In this document: positions 48,758 to 58,023 of the stretch, in pieces
Numbering within the stretch: position 1 is the stretch's first letter
Layout: every line of letters begins with the position of its first letter
Assembly (NCBI GenBank): GCA_963851105.1
Contig: CAWKNP010000004.1
Span: forward strand, 372,001 to 436,000
Length of the DNA stretch: 64,000 nt
Origin: DATARN01 sp963851105
Lineage (GTDB): Bacteria; Actinomycetota; Acidimicrobiia; Acidimicrobiales; Palsa-688
Direction of reading: 5' to 3'
Notes under the pieces: generated by a model
What the model saw: only the letters and a program-made list of their open reading frames with translations
Told to the model about the DNA's origin: nothing
The model's database searches: none
Position numbers and translations under genes: made by a program

Positions 48758-50110
48758 GTCGGCCACCAGTTCGGGGAGGTCGCCCGCCACCAGGCCGATG
48801 CGCCGGCCGTGGCGGGCGGCGCGGCCGTGGACATGAGCGCCGAGGGCGGCGGCCTCGGGCCCGCCCAAACCGCGGGCCAGGAATGCCCCTATGACGCCGC
48901 CCAGCACGTCGCCGGTCCCCGCCGTCGCCAACTGTGACGACCCGCTGGTCACAAAAAAGGCGTGGCCGTCAGGAGCCGCCACTATCGTCGTAGACCCCTT
49001 CAGGAGGACGACGGCGCCCGAGGCGGCGGCCACCGCCCGCACCGCGGCCAGCCGGTCGTCGCCCGGCGGCCCGCCGGTTATGCGGACGTACTCGCCTTCG
49101 TGGGGTGTGATGACGGTGGCCGCGTCCCGCCCCGCCACCGCCTCGTTCAGGTGGGCGATCGAGCCGAGGGCGTTGAGGGCGTCGGCGTCGACCACGATCG
49201 GGGCCTCCACCTGGCGCAGCAGGGCGGTGACCGAGGGCGCGACCGAAGCCCCGCGCCCGAGGCCAGGGCCGACCACGACCGCCTGGCACCGCGTGGCGGC
49301 CTCGGCGGCCGCGGTCTCCCAGCCGGTGGCGGGCAGCTCGACGCCGACCGCCTCGCCCGAAGGCAGGGAGACCAGCGGCGCGCCCGGCACCCCGAGACGG
49401 GCGTAGCCGGCTCCCGCCCGCATGGCGGCGCGGCTCACGAGGGCTGGCGCGCCCATCATCCCCGGGGAGCCGCCGACCACCAGGACCGCCGACTGCCATT
49501 TGTTCGCTTCCCGGAGACGAGCGGGCAGCCAGCGGGCGTCGCTGTCGGTGACGAGCCACGCGGTGGCGATGGCGGCCACCTCGGCGCCGAGGCCGATGTC
49601 GGCGACGACGACGGCGCCGCACAGGTCGGGGCCCGCACCGAGCAGCAGACCCGGCTTGTAGGCCTGGAACGTCACGGTCGCCACCGCCGCCATCGCGGCG
49701 CCGCCGACGGCGCCGGTCGTGCCGCTCAGGCCGGACGGGATGTCGACGGCCACTACCGGGGTGTCCCCGACCGCGGGCGGCTGGTACGTCCCCCGGAAGC
49801 CGGTCCCGTAGGCGGCGTCGATGACGAGATCAGCCGCCCGCATCGCGGCGCCGGCAGACGCCGCCGCGGCGTCGAGCACCGTGACCCGGGCTCCTCGCCC
49901 CGCCAGCACCTGGGCCGCGGCCCGCCCGTCGGCGCCGTTGTTGCCCTTGCCCGCCACCACGACAACCCGCCGGCCGTAGGCGCCACCGAGCACGTCGAGC
50001 GCCACCCGTGCGACGGCACCCCCGGCGCGGGCGATCAGTACGTCGACCGGCGTCCGAGCCGCCCGGTCGACGGCCGCCATCTCCTCGGGGGTCACCACCG
50101 CGATCGTCAC
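48734..50110 (-). CDS. nnrD: Bifunctional NAD(P)HX epimerase / dehydratase
   Basis: 458 residues. Repairs hydrated NAD(P)H. The N-terminal YjeF_N epimerase domain (about 1-205) shows VVVVAGKGNNGADGRAAA and VVAVDIPSGLSGTTG. The C-terminal ADP/ATP-dependent dehydratase domain shows VVGGSPGMMGAPALVSRAAM, VVVGPGLGRG, VVDADALNALG, VITPHEGEYVRI and the P-loop-like LATAGTGDVLGGVIGAFLARG. GTG 50110 overlaps the acpS stop (GTGA). Confidence 0.94.
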   Translation of the reverse strand: MTIAVVTPEEMAAVDRAARTPVDVLIARAGGAVARVALDVLGGAYGRRVVVVAGKGNNGADGRAAAQVLAGRGARVTVLDAAAASAGAAMRAADLVIDAAYGTGFRGTYQPPAVGDTPVVAVDIPSGLSGTTGAVGGAAMAAVATVTFQAYKPGLLLGAGPDLCGAVVVADIGLGAEVAAIATAWLVTDSDARWLPARLREANKWQSAVLVVGGSPGMMGAPALVSRAAMRAGAGYARLGVPGAPLVSLPSGEAVGVELPATGWETAAAEAATRCQAVVVGPGLGRGASVAPSVTALLRQVEAPIVVDADALNALGSIAHLNEAVAGRDAATVITPHEGEYVRITGGPPGDDRLAAVRAVAAASGAVVLLKGSTTIVAAPDGHAFFVTSGSSQLATAGTGDVLGGVIGAFLARGLGGPEAAALGAHVHGRAARHGRRIGLVAGDLPELVADWLSNAAP

Positions 50111-50475
50111 GGCAGGGCCGCCACGACGGCCTCGGCAATCGACGAGGTGTGGGTCAGCGACACCAGCCAGCTGCCCACACCCTGCTCGGTGGCCAGGGCG
50201 GCGGCCGCTCCGCGGACGTGCAGCACGGGCTGCCCGCCGGCCAGGCGCACCACTTCGACGTCGGTCCACTGGAATGCCCCGATGCCGACCCCGAGGGCCT
50301 TCATGACCGCTTCTTTGGCGGCGAAGCGCGCCGCCAGGGAGGGGGCGGGGTCGGCCTGACGGGCGGCGTAGGCCTGTTCGCCGGTGGTGAACAGCCGCGC
50401 CGCCATACCGGGGCGGCGGTCGAGGACGGTGCGGAACCGTCCGATGTCGACCACGTCGATCCCGAGGCCGATCAC
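50107..50475 (-). CDS. acpS: Holo-[acyl-carrier-protein] synthase
   Basis: 122 residues. Transfers 4'-phosphopantetheine from CoA to apo-ACP. IGLGIDVVDIGRFRTVL with the metal Asp and SLAARFAAKEAVMKALG with the second metal ligand Glu are present, and the C-terminal SLTHTSSIAEAVVAAL is typical. The start is either GTG 50475 or TTG 50481; I prefer GTG because it aligns with the family and has TATCCC seven bases upstream. The gene lies 16 bases after the giant GlmS-like gene and overlaps nnrD. Confidence 0.93.
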   Translation of the reverse strand: MIGLGIDVVDIGRFRTVLDRRPGMAARLFTTGEQAYAARQADPAPSLAARFAAKEAVMKALGVGIGAFQWTDVEVVRLAGGQPVLHVRGAAAALATEQGVGSWLVSLTHTSSIAEAVVAALP

Positions 50476-50491
50476 GGGCAAGGGGATACGG

Positions 50492-53400
50492 TCAGCGCTG
50501 CCAGCGCCCGGCCAGCACGTACACCGGATCGGTCAGCAGCGCGAGCAGCGGCACCGATCCCAGGCGCTCGTCGTCGAAGCTGGGCTCGGTCTCGGTCACC
50601 GCGTCGGAGAGGGCGGCGTAGCGATTGCGGTACCCCGACAGCACCTGGCGGGCGCACGGCGGGTCCAGGTAGTCGTGGAGGGCGATGTGCAGCAGCGTCA
50701 TCCCTGTTACCACGTTGGCCTTGGTCTCCGGGATCAGGATCAGGCTGCGGCCGTCACGGCCTCCCCGGGCCACGGTCACTTCCCGTTCGGAAGCCACGTG
50801 GTGCTTGGTACCGAGCAGGCGGGGATCATGCTCGGTGCGCGACGCGATGCCGAGTGAGACGCCGCCGCGGTCGACCACCTCGAGGGTGGCTCCGGCGGCC
50901 ACGTCGCCGTCGATCCGATAGCGGGTGTAGCCCTGGACCGTGTCCACCGCCGGGTCCAGGGCAGCCAGAGCACGCAGGGCCCGGTAGGACAGGCAGTCGA
51001 GGCCGACACCGGTGGCCAGTGTCTCGGCGACGAGCGGAACCTTGAGGAGCGCGTCCTCGCTACGGGAGATCCCGACGGTCACTGTCTTGGCCTGGTGCTT
51101 GATGGCGTCGACGGGCCGGGTCAACTCGCCGGCGGCGATCGTCAGGGCGGCCATGAGGTCGGTCACGATGGCACTCGGGGTGCCGACCTTGCCGTACTCG
51201 ACCTCGTAGCCCTCGATCGGCGCGACGCCGGTCGCGTAGCGCAGCAGCGACGAGACCTGGACGGCGGTAGCCGCTTCCAGGGCCCCGTTGTAAGCCCCCG
51301 ACCGCAAGCCCGCGAAGAACGCCGCGCTCGCCGCTTCCAGCGCCGGGCGCACCAGGGCCAGCAGCCCGTCGGCGGCGGTGACCAGGCCGCCCAAGGGGGG
51401 TCCGAGAGCGCTCTCGATGGCGGCCTTGGCCTCACGCAACGGGCGGGCCTGGGCGTCGATCGCCAGCGCCGCCTCGTACCCGAAGAGGTGCCCGACCATG
51501 GCCGACAGCAGGAATGCCACCTCGGGTTCGGCGGCGGGAACCTCGATGGTGTGCAGGGCGGCAGCGAAGCGACCGGCCTCCCCCCGGCTGGCAACAACCA
51601 CCGGGGCGGCGCGGTGGGCGCGGTAGATGGCGACCTCTTTGGCCACGTCGTCGGCCGTAGGGCCGGCCAGGCCAGTGGCGCACACGATGATCATGGGCTC
51701 CGACGACAGGTCGATGTGCTTCTTGTCCTCGGTACCGTCGCAGGCGATGGAGTTGTAGCAGAGCTCCGAAAGCTTGATGCGGATCTCGGCGGCGGCCACG
51801 CGGTTGGGCCCGTTGCCGACCACCGCCCAATGGCGCCGGTAGGGCGCAACGCTGCCCGCCGCGGCCGCGATCGCTTCACGTGTGGCCAGCACCTCCTCCA
51901 TGGCGTCGGGCAGCTCCCGCAGCCCCCGCAGCAGCCGGTCGGCTCGCGCCGCCCGAGCCCCGTCCCGGCCGCCCAATTGCCGGCCCAGGTCAAGGGCCAG
52001 GAGGAACCCCGCCGCCACCTGGGCGTAGAAGGCCTTGGTCGACGCCACGCTCATCTCGACGTCGCGGCCGTCGGAGGTGTAGAGGACACCGTCGGACTTC
52101 TCGACCAGGTCGCTGTTGCGGCGGTTGACGATGGAGACCACGAACGCGCCCCGGTTGCGGACCAGGTCCACGGTCCGGTTGGTGTCGGTGGTGGTCCCGG
52201 ATTGGCTGACCGCGATGACCAGCGTGTCGGCCATGTCGTCGGTCAGGGCGAAACCGGACAGCTCGGTGGCCAAGATGGCCTGCACCGTGATCAACCGTGT
52301 CGGCAGGGAATCGGCGAGCACGGTGGCCAGGCTCTGGCCGGCCACCGCCGCCGTGCCCTGCCCGATCACGCAGATCCGGGTGATCGTGCCCGCCGCCAGC
52401 CGTGCGATCAGCTCGGGCGGCAAGGCGGCCGGCCCAACCTGGGCGAAGAGCTGGCCGGACTGGTCGTCGATGGCGATCTTGCCTCGCAGCGTCTTGCGGA
52501 ACGAGTGGGGCGCCTCGGTGATCTCCTTTAGGAGGAAATGGGGAAAACCGCCCCTGTCGATGTCGCGTGTCGTGATCTCGGCGGTACGGACCTCGCCCGG
52601 GGCCACGGGCAGCGGGGCGGCGTCGTACGTCAGGCGGCGTACCCCGGCCAGCGTGCCCGCTCGGCGCCGGTCGAGCACGATCACCTGGCCGGGTCCCGCA
52701 GCCGCGCCCGAGCTCGAGTCCGGCGTGGTCTCGCCGTCCATGCGCAGATACGACGACGTCTCCTGGACCAATCCGTAGGCCTCGCTGGCCACGATGAAGG
52801 CGTCTTCGGCCAGGCCTACGTTCAGGGACTGGCCGCTGCCCCGCAGCGCCAGGTGAAGCTCGTCAGCCGACCCGGCGGCGCTGAGCGCAATGGCAACCGA
52901 GCCGTCGAAGCGCGACGCGCTGCGGCAGAACGCCTCGGCCAGCGGTACGCCCTGGGCCAGGCAGCGCGATACCACGACGGGCACCACCTTGGTGTCGGTG
53001 GTGATCTCGGGCGCGATGGCCAGCCCGTCGCTGTCGCGCAGGTTGACGTAATTGTCGACGTCGCCGTTGACGGCGGCGACGACGTAAGGACCGCCTGCGC
53101 CCGTGCACTCCTCGCTGTTCAAAGGGTGGGCGTTGGCCTGGGAAATGATGCCGACGCTGGCCCATCGGGTGTGGCCGACGACGGTGACCTCGGCAGTCGG
53201 GCTGGCCAGGGCAAGGTGCAGCAGGGGGTCGGAGCTGATGGCGGCCCGCAGGGCGCGCGTGTTGTCGCCCAACTCGCCGATCTCGGCGGCCGCCTTGTAC
53301 ACCAGGCTCAGGTCGCCGTTGGGCGTGCGCACCGCCATCGACGTGAACAGTCGATCGGTCGCCCGGGCGCCGAGCATGGCTGCCAGCTCGGGCTGCTGCA

Positions 53401-53995
53401 GGTCGATGCTGTGGCCGGTGACCAGGAGGTGGATGCCGGCGGAGTCGCGCCCTCGGACCTCAAGGCGGTCAAGCGCGGAAAGGGCGACCTGCACGGACCA
53501 GAATCCGTCGAGCGCGGCGGCTGAATACTCTCGGGCGATCGCGCCCGGCGTGGCGCCGCCGGCCAGGGCCGCCACCGCCCGGGCGGTGGCAGGCCTGTCG
53601 CGGCCAAGGGCCCAGCTGACATCGCGTAGGCGCACCACGACGGCATTGACCGCCTCGAGCTGCGCGGGCGACGATCCCACCTTGCCGGTGTCGAGACGCT
53701 CCTCGAAATCGTCCAGCACGGCCGCCACCGCCGCGCCGCGATCGGCCACCTGCTCGGCCCCGCCGGCCACCGCCAGGAGGCAGGCCACGCCCGGTGGTCC
53801 CCGCAACTCGCGGTCGGCGGCCTCCAGGAGGCCCGCCACAGCTGTCATCTCCTCGGCGGGCCACGCCCGACCCCCGGAGCCGGCCACGGCGAGCTCGAGG
53901 CGCGCCAGCGCCTCGTCCAGCCGGTCGCGCAGCGGCGCAAACTGGGGGACCGGCCGAGCCGAGCGGTTCCGCAGGACGGCAATGATCCCGCACAT
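50492..53995 (-). CDS. Giant GlmS-like glucosamine-6-phosphate synthase (1167 residues)
   Basis: Occupies the glmS position of the actinobacterial gene order. Known GlmS enzymes are ~610-residue glutamine amidotransferases that make glucosamine-6-phosphate. Here Cys2 (MCGIIAVL) is followed by a ~165-residue insertion before RGRDSAG (181-187), which in typical GlmS lies about 25 residues from the Cys. Then HTRW (275-278), NGDVDN (310-315), KEITEAPHSF, SIS1 with SQSGTTTD (597-604) and VASTKAF (650-656), and SIS2 with KLSE (741-744) and His760. The C-tail motif AKTVTV (969-974) comes after another ~130-residue insertion, and ~190 extra residues follow. All catalytic landmarks remain, so I expect activity. 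ATG 53995 has TACCCT eight bases upstream. Confidence 0.85.
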   Translation of the reverse strand: MCGIIAVLRNRSARPVPQFAPLRDRLDEALARLELAVAGSGGRAWPAEEMTAVAGLLEAADRELRGPPGVACLLAVAGGAEQVADRGAAVAAVLDDFEERLDTGKVGSSPAQLEAVNAVVVRLRDVSWALGRDRPATARAVAALAGGATPGAIAREYSAAALDGFWSVQVALSALDRLEVRGRDSAGIHLLVTGHSIDLQQPELAAMLGARATDRLFTSMAVRTPNGDLSLVYKAAAEIGELGDNTRALRAAISSDPLLHLALASPTAEVTVVGHTRWASVGIISQANAHPLNSEECTGAGGPYVVAAVNGDVDNYVNLRDSDGLAIAPEITTDTKVVPVVVSRCLAQGVPLAEAFCRSASRFDGSVAIALSAAGSADELHLALRGSGQSLNVGLAEDAFIVASEAYGLVQETSSYLRMDGETTPDSSSGAAAGPGQVIVLDRRRAGTLAGVRRLTYDAAPLPVAPGEVRTAEITTRDIDRGGFPHFLLKEITEAPHSFRKTLRGKIAIDDQSGQLFAQVGPAALPPELIARLAAGTITRICVIGQGTAAVAGQSLATVLADSLPTRLITVQAILATELSGFALTDDMADTLVIAVSQSGTTTDTNRTVDLVRNRGAFVVSIVNRRNSDLVEKSDGVLYTSDGRDVEMSVASTKAFYAQVAAGFLLALDLGRQLGGRDGARAARADRLLRGLRELPDAMEEVLATREAIAAAAGSVAPYRRHWAVVGNGPNRVAAAEIRIKLSELCYNSIACDGTEDKKHIDLSSEPMIIVCATGLAGPTADDVAKEVAIYRAHRAAPVVVASRGEAGRFAAALHTIEVPAAEPEVAFLLSAMVGHLFGYEAALAIDAQARPLREAKAAIESALGPPLGGLVTAADGLLALVRPALEAASAAFFAGLRSGAYNGALEAATAVQVSSLLRYATGVAPIEGYEVEYGKVGTPSAIVTDLMAALTIAAGELTRPVDAIKHQAKTVTVGISRSEDALLKVPLVAETLATGVGLDCLSYRALRALAALDPAVDTVQGYTRYRIDGDVAAGATLEVVDRGGVSLGIASRTEHDPRLLGTKHHVASEREVTVARGGRDGRSLILIPETKANVVTGMTLLHIALHDYLDPPCARQVLSGYRNRYAALSDAVTETEPSFDDERLGSVPLLALLTDPVYVLAGRWQR

Positions 53996-54003
53996 TGCGA
54001 CCC

Positions 54004-54009
54004 AGGGTA
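54004..54009 (-). promoter_or_regulatory. Candidate leaderless -10 box for the GlmS-like gene
   Basis: TACCCT on the minus strand, 8 bases before ATG 53995. Confidence 0.4.
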
Positions 54010-54037
54010 CTGGCCGCAGCCCCGCCGGCCCGAGCGG

Positions 54038-54043
54038 TAGCGT
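54038..54043 (+). promoter_or_regulatory. Candidate leaderless -10 box for phoU
   Basis: TAGCGT, 6 bases before GTG 54050. The same hexamer occurs before the genes at 10668 and 12188. Confidence 0.5.
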
Positions 54044-54049
54044 GAAGAG

Positions 54050-54718
54050 GTGGAGCGAGACACGGCGGGCCGGTCGCGCTTTCACGACGAGCTGGCCGCG
54101 GTCGACGCCACCTTGTCGGACCTGATCCACGACGTGACGCAAGAAGTCGGCGATGCGACCGAAGCCCTGCTCGGCGACGACCGCAAGGCGGTCGTCGGGA
54201 TCGAATCGCGCAAGCACCTGTCGGACCCCCTCTATGAGCAGGTGGCCAGCCAGGTCGAAGTCCTGATGGCCCGGCAGGGGCCGATGGCGAGCGACCTGCG
54301 CTATCTCCTGGCGGTGCTGCGCGCCGTCCCCGAGTTGGAGCAGTCGGCCAGCCTGGCCATCGAGATCGCCCGCCGGGGCGGCCTCGGCATCGCCGACCTG
54401 CTGACGCCGCGAGCCCGTGCCCTCGTCACCCGCAGCGGCGACATCGTGACCGCCATGTGGCAGGAGCTCACCGGGGCCTGGGACGAGCGGCGCTTGGCCG
54501 GGGAAAGCCTCGAGGCGGCCAGCAAAGAGGTCAGCGATCTGCACAACAGCCTGACCGCCGAGGTGGCGAGCAGCGCGCTCCCGGCTTCGGTGACGATGGA
54601 CATGGCGCTCGTCGGGCGGTTCTACGATCGCCTCGCGGATCACGCCGTCAACATCGCCGATCGCCTCGACGGGCTGAACTCCTGGAACTCGACCCAGCCG
54701 GGCCCGGTGGCCGGCTGA
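54050..54718 (+). CDS. PhoU-like phosphate regulator
   Basis: 222 residues, all-helical. It begins MERDTAGRSRFHDELAAVDA and contains the repeat-type motif DLRYLLAVLRAVPELEQSASLAIEIA and the second copy ALVGRFYDRLADHAVNIADR. These E/D-x-x-x-D and (D/N)-x-x-E/D-R-I-A-D-H blocks are PhoU metal-binding signatures. PhoU proteins restrain Pst phosphate uptake and the PhoR kinase. No pst genes are nearby. GTG 54050 has a TAGCGT box upstream. Its stop overlaps the esterase frame (CTGA). Confidence 0.82.
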   Translation: MERDTAGRSRFHDELAAVDATLSDLIHDVTQEVGDATEALLGDDRKAVVGIESRKHLSDPLYEQVASQVEVLMARQGPMASDLRYLLAVLRAVPELEQSASLAIEIARRGGLGIADLLTPRARALVTRSGDIVTAMWQELTGAWDERRLAGESLEAASKEVSDLHNSLTAEVASSALPASVTMDMALVGRFYDRLADHAVNIADRLDGLNSWNSTQPGPVAG

Positions 54719-56211
54719 CCGGCACTGCCGACCCCCGCCCGCCGGTCGCCGCCACCTGTGCCGGCGTCGTGTCCGGCGTGCGAAAAGGCGAGGTCATCCA
54801 GTGGCGGGGCGTGCCCTACGCCGCGCCTCCGGTCGGACCCCTGCGCTTCCGCCCCCCGGTGTCGCCGCCCGCTTGGGAGGGGGTGCGGCAAGCGACCGCC
54901 TTCGCCCCGGCCGCGCCCCAGGCGACGTCACCGCTGCAGAACATTGTGGGCGGCCAGCCCGGCACCTGGAGCGAGGATTGCCTGTACCTCAACGTGTTCG
55001 CGCCCGCCCACCGCACAGGGCCCCTTCCGGTCATGGTGTGGATCCATGGGGGTGCCTTCATCGGCGGCTCGGGTTCGGCCCGGTGGTACGACGGCGGCCG
55101 GTTCGCGGCCGCGGGCGCTGTGGTCGTCGTCACTTTGAACTACCGCCTCGGGGCCCTCGGGTTCCTGGCCCTCGGGGATCGGTTCGAATCCTCGGGCAAC
55201 CTCGGGCTGCTCGACCAGCTGGCCGCGCTGCGGTGGGTCCAGGACAACATCGCGGCCTTCGGCGGCGACGCGAGCCAAGTCACGGTCTTCGGAGAGTCGG
55301 CCGGCGCCATGAGCATCGGCACCATGCTGGCGATGCCGGCGGCCGCCGGCCTGTTTCACCGGGCGATCCTGCAGAGCGGAGCGGCGGCGGCCTACCGCAG
55401 CCGGTCGGAGGCGGAGGCGGTGACCGAGCGGACGCTGGCCGCCTTCGGGGGGACCGTCGCCGAGCTGGTGGCGGCGCCCGTCGAGCAGGTGCTGGCCGCC
55501 CAGGTGGCGGTCACCGGTGGCTCGGACTCCGGCGCCTACCTGGCCTTCCGACCGGTCGTGGACGGTCTGCACGTGCCGGAGGCGCCCGACGACGCCCTCG
55601 CCGGAGGCCGGAGCTGGGCGACCCGATCCCGTCTCCCGGTGCTCATCGGTACCAACCGCGACGAGATGACGCTGTTCGTCGCATTCGACCCCGGCGTTGC
55701 CGGCATGACCGAAGCCCAGGTCGAACGGCGGGCGGTGGCGATGGTCGGCGCCGAACGCTGGGCCCGCCTGGCGCCCGCCTACCAGGCCCCCGAGGGGGTG
55801 GACCGGTGGGTGGCGTTCACCACCGATCTGGTCTTCCGGATCCCGGCGGTGCGGGTGGCGGAGGCGCTGGCGAGGCACGGCGCGCCGGTGTGGATGTACC
55901 GCTTCGACTGCCCGAGCCCGGCCTCGGGCGCGACGCTCGGCGCGACCCATGCCATCGAAATTCCGTACGTGTGGGACCTCCTCGCCACCCCTGGTGTCGA
56001 GCTGTTCACCGGGTCCAGCGAGGGCCGCGATCAGCTGGCCCGGGCGGTGCACGCCGCCTGGTTGGCGTTCGCCATCGAAGGTGATCCCACGACGCCCCTC
56101 CTCCCCCGGTGGCCTCGCTACCAGTTGTCGGAGCGCGCCACCATGGTCCTCGACGAGCGCAGCCAGGTGGTCGCCGACCCGCACGGTGCCGAGCGCCGCC
56201 TCTGGGCCTAA
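54715..56211 (+). CDS. Type B carboxylesterase
   Basis: About 498 residues, alpha/beta hydrolase. RGVPYAAPPVGPLRFRPP, SEDCLYLNVFAP, the oxyanion loop WIHGGAFIGGSG (110-121), the nucleophile Ser195 in FGESAGAMS, Glu in GTNRDEMTLF and His in GATHAIEIPY are all present. No signal peptide is evident. The start is problematic: no ATG, GTG or TTG lies between 54457 and 54769, and GTG 54769 would cut off conserved N-terminal residues. The CTG at 54715, which overlaps the phoU stop as CTGA, is the best candidate. The substrate is unknown. Confidence 0.82.
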   Translation: MTGTADPRPPVAATCAGVVSGVRKGEVIQWRGVPYAAPPVGPLRFRPPVSPPAWEGVRQATAFAPAAPQATSPLQNIVGGQPGTWSEDCLYLNVFAPAHRTGPLPVMVWIHGGAFIGGSGSARWYDGGRFAAAGAVVVVTLNYRLGALGFLALGDRFESSGNLGLLDQLAALRWVQDNIAAFGGDASQVTVFGESAGAMSIGTMLAMPAAAGLFHRAILQSGAAAAYRSRSEAEAVTERTLAAFGGTVAELVAAPVEQVLAAQVAVTGGSDSGAYLAFRPVVDGLHVPEAPDDALAGGRSWATRSRLPVLIGTNRDEMTLFVAFDPGVAGMTEAQVERRAVAMVGAERWARLAPAYQAPEGVDRWVAFTTDLVFRIPAVRVAEALARHGAPVWMYRFDCPSPASGATLGATHAIEIPYVWDLLATPGVELFTGSSEGRDQLARAVHAAWLAFAIEGDPTTPLLPRWPRYQLSERATMVLDERSQVVADPHGAERRLWA

Positions 56212-56276
56212 CACTGGCGACGCTGTTCGACCGGGCCCAGAAACCGCCGGCGGGCTCGTAGCCGACCTGACGATGC

Positions 56277-57620
56277 TCAGCCGATGGCTTTGGCCACGAC
56301 ATCGGCCAGGTGCGCCGCCGCCGCTTCGGCCTCGGCGTGGGTGGGTGCCTCGACCATCACCCGTACCAGCGCCTCGGTGCCGCTGCCCCGCAGGACGACC
56401 CGGCCCTGGGCCCCGAAACCCGCTTCCACCGCCCTGACCTCATCCCACACCCCGATCGCGTCGGCCAGGGCCGCCGGGTGGGCCACGGGGACGTTGCGCA
56501 GGACCTGGGGCAGGCGGCTCATGGCCTCGCCCGCCAGCGTGGCGAGCGGCCGCCCCTGGCGCACCACGGCGTCGAGCAGCTGCAGGCCGGTCAGCACCCC
56601 GTCGCCGGTGGTGGCCAGATCGCGGAAGATGACATGGCCGGACTGCTCGCCGCCGAGCGACCAGCCCCCCCGGTCCAGGGCTTCGAGCACCGAGCGGTCA
56701 CCGACGGGCGTGGTGTGCACCGCCACGCCCCGTTCGGCCATGGCGAGGTGGAACCCGAGGTTGGTCATCACCGTCACCACCACCGTCCCCCCAGCCAGCA
56801 GGCCCCGGTCCATCCGATCGAGGGTCAGGGCGGCGATCATCTGGTCGCCGTCGATGATGGCTCCGGTGTGATCTACCGCGATCACCCGATCGGCGTCGCC
56901 GTCCAAGGCCAGCCCGGCATCGGCACCGGTCTCGACGACCGCGGCCTGCAGGGCTGCCGGGTAGGTCGACCCGCACTGTTCGTTGATGTTGACCCCGTCC
57001 GGCTGGTCGCCGATCACGGCGACCACGTCGGCGCCGGCAAGGCGCAACAGGGCGGGCCCCGTCTCACACGCCGCCCCATTGGCGCAGTCGAGTACGACCC
57101 GCAGCCCGTCGAGGCGCTGGCCCGCCAGTGCCGTGATCACCATCTGTTGATAGCGCTCCCGCCCGCCGGGGTCGGGCCGGACAGCTCCGACGGCGGCACC
57201 CGAGAGGGCGCGTGCGGGCACGGAAACCCCTTTTCCCAGCTCCTCCGTTAGGCGGGCCTCAACGGTGTCGGCCAGCTTGCGGCCTCCCGCCGCGAACAGC
57301 TTTATGCCGTTGTCGGAGAAACGGTTGTGCGAGGCCGAGATCATCGCCGCAGGCAGCCCGTCGGCCGCCGCCAGGGCTGCGACGCCTGGCGTCGGCAGCA
57401 CGCCGAGGTCCACCACCGCGACTCCCTCGGCCGCCAGGCCAGCAGTGAGGGCCGCCTGGAGCAACGGCCCTGATATCCGGGTATCGCGCCCGATCAGGAA
57501 ACACGGTCCCCCAAGCACCCGTGCCGCGGCCCGCCCGAGGCCCAGCACGAACTCCGGTGTCAAATCGGCGTTCGCGACGCCGCGCACACCATCGGTGCCG
57601 AACTTCGGCGTCGCGGTCAG
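56277..57620 (-). CDS. glmM: Phosphoglucosamine mutase
   Basis: About 447 residues. Converts glucosamine-6-phosphate to glucosamine-1-phosphate for UDP-GlcNAc. Phosphoserine loop MISASHNRFSDNGIK (Ser97), metal loop ALDGDADRVIAVD, sugar-specificity loop GGEQSGHVIFRD and phosphate-binding LRGSGTEALVRVM are visible. The first available GTG (57587) would delete the conserved FGTDG that relatives have before VRG. The CTG at 57620, overlapping the rpsI stop as CTGA, keeps it (LTATPKFGTDGVRG). I therefore place the start there. Confidence 0.92.
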   Translation of the reverse strand: MTATPKFGTDGVRGVANADLTPEFVLGLGRAAARVLGGPCFLIGRDTRISGPLLQAALTAGLAAEGVAVVDLGVLPTPGVAALAAADGLPAAMISASHNRFSDNGIKLFAAGGRKLADTVEARLTEELGKGVSVPARALSGAAVGAVRPDPGGRERYQQMVITALAGQRLDGLRVVLDCANGAACETGPALLRLAGADVVAVIGDQPDGVNINEQCGSTYPAALQAAVVETGADAGLALDGDADRVIAVDHTGAIIDGDQMIAALTLDRMDRGLLAGGTVVVTVMTNLGFHLAMAERGVAVHTTPVGDRSVLEALDRGGWSLGGEQSGHVIFRDLATTGDGVLTGLQLLDAVVRQGRPLATLAGEAMSRLPQVLRNVPVAHPAALADAIGVWDEVRAVEAGFGAQGRVVLRGSGTEALVRVMVEAPTHAEAEAAAAHLADVVAKAIG

Positions 57621-58009
57621 CGCTTGGAGTACTGCGGCGCCTTGCGGGCCTTCTTGAGCCCGTACTTCTTGGATTCCTTCTCCCGGGCGTCGCGGGTGAG
57701 GAAGCCGGCCTTCTTCAGGGTGTCGCGCAGCTCCGGCTCGAGCTCGACGAGAGCCCGGGAGATCCCGAGGCGCAGTGCGCCCGCCTGGCCGGAGATGCCG
57801 CCGCCGTTCATGGTGGCATCGACGTTGTAGTCGTCGGTCTTCTCCGTCACCCGGAGGGGCTCGGTGATCAGCATGCGGTGCGTCGCCGACGGGAAGTAGT
57901 CCTCGATGGGCCGCTTGTTGACGAGGACGGCGCCGTTACCCGGACGCAAACGGACGCGGGCTACCGCCGCCTTGCGGCGACCGGTCGACTGGATCAACGG
58001 CTTGGGCAC
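57617..58009 (-). CDS. rpsI: 30S ribosomal protein S9
   Basis: 130 residues. STGRRKAAVARVRLRPGNGA at the N-terminus, GGGISGQAGALRLGISRALV in the middle and the conserved basic tail KKYGLKKARKAPQYSKR whose final Lys-Arg reaches the P-site tRNA. It follows rplM by 14 bases, and its stop overlaps the glmM frame. Confidence 0.97.
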   Translation of the reverse strand: MPKPLIQSTGRRKAAVARVRLRPGNGAVLVNKRPIEDYFPSATHRMLITEPLRVTEKTDDYNVDATMNGGGISGQAGALRLGISRALVELEPELRDTLKKAGFLTRDAREKESKKYGLKKARKAPQYSKR

Positions 58010-58023
58010 GGGAGGCTTCCTTC

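Noticed and set aside
53996..54643. An N-terminal extension of the GlmS-like protein to 54643
   Set aside because: Amidotransferases need Cys at position 2 after Met removal, and MCGIIAVL begins at 53995; the extension is antisense to phoU.
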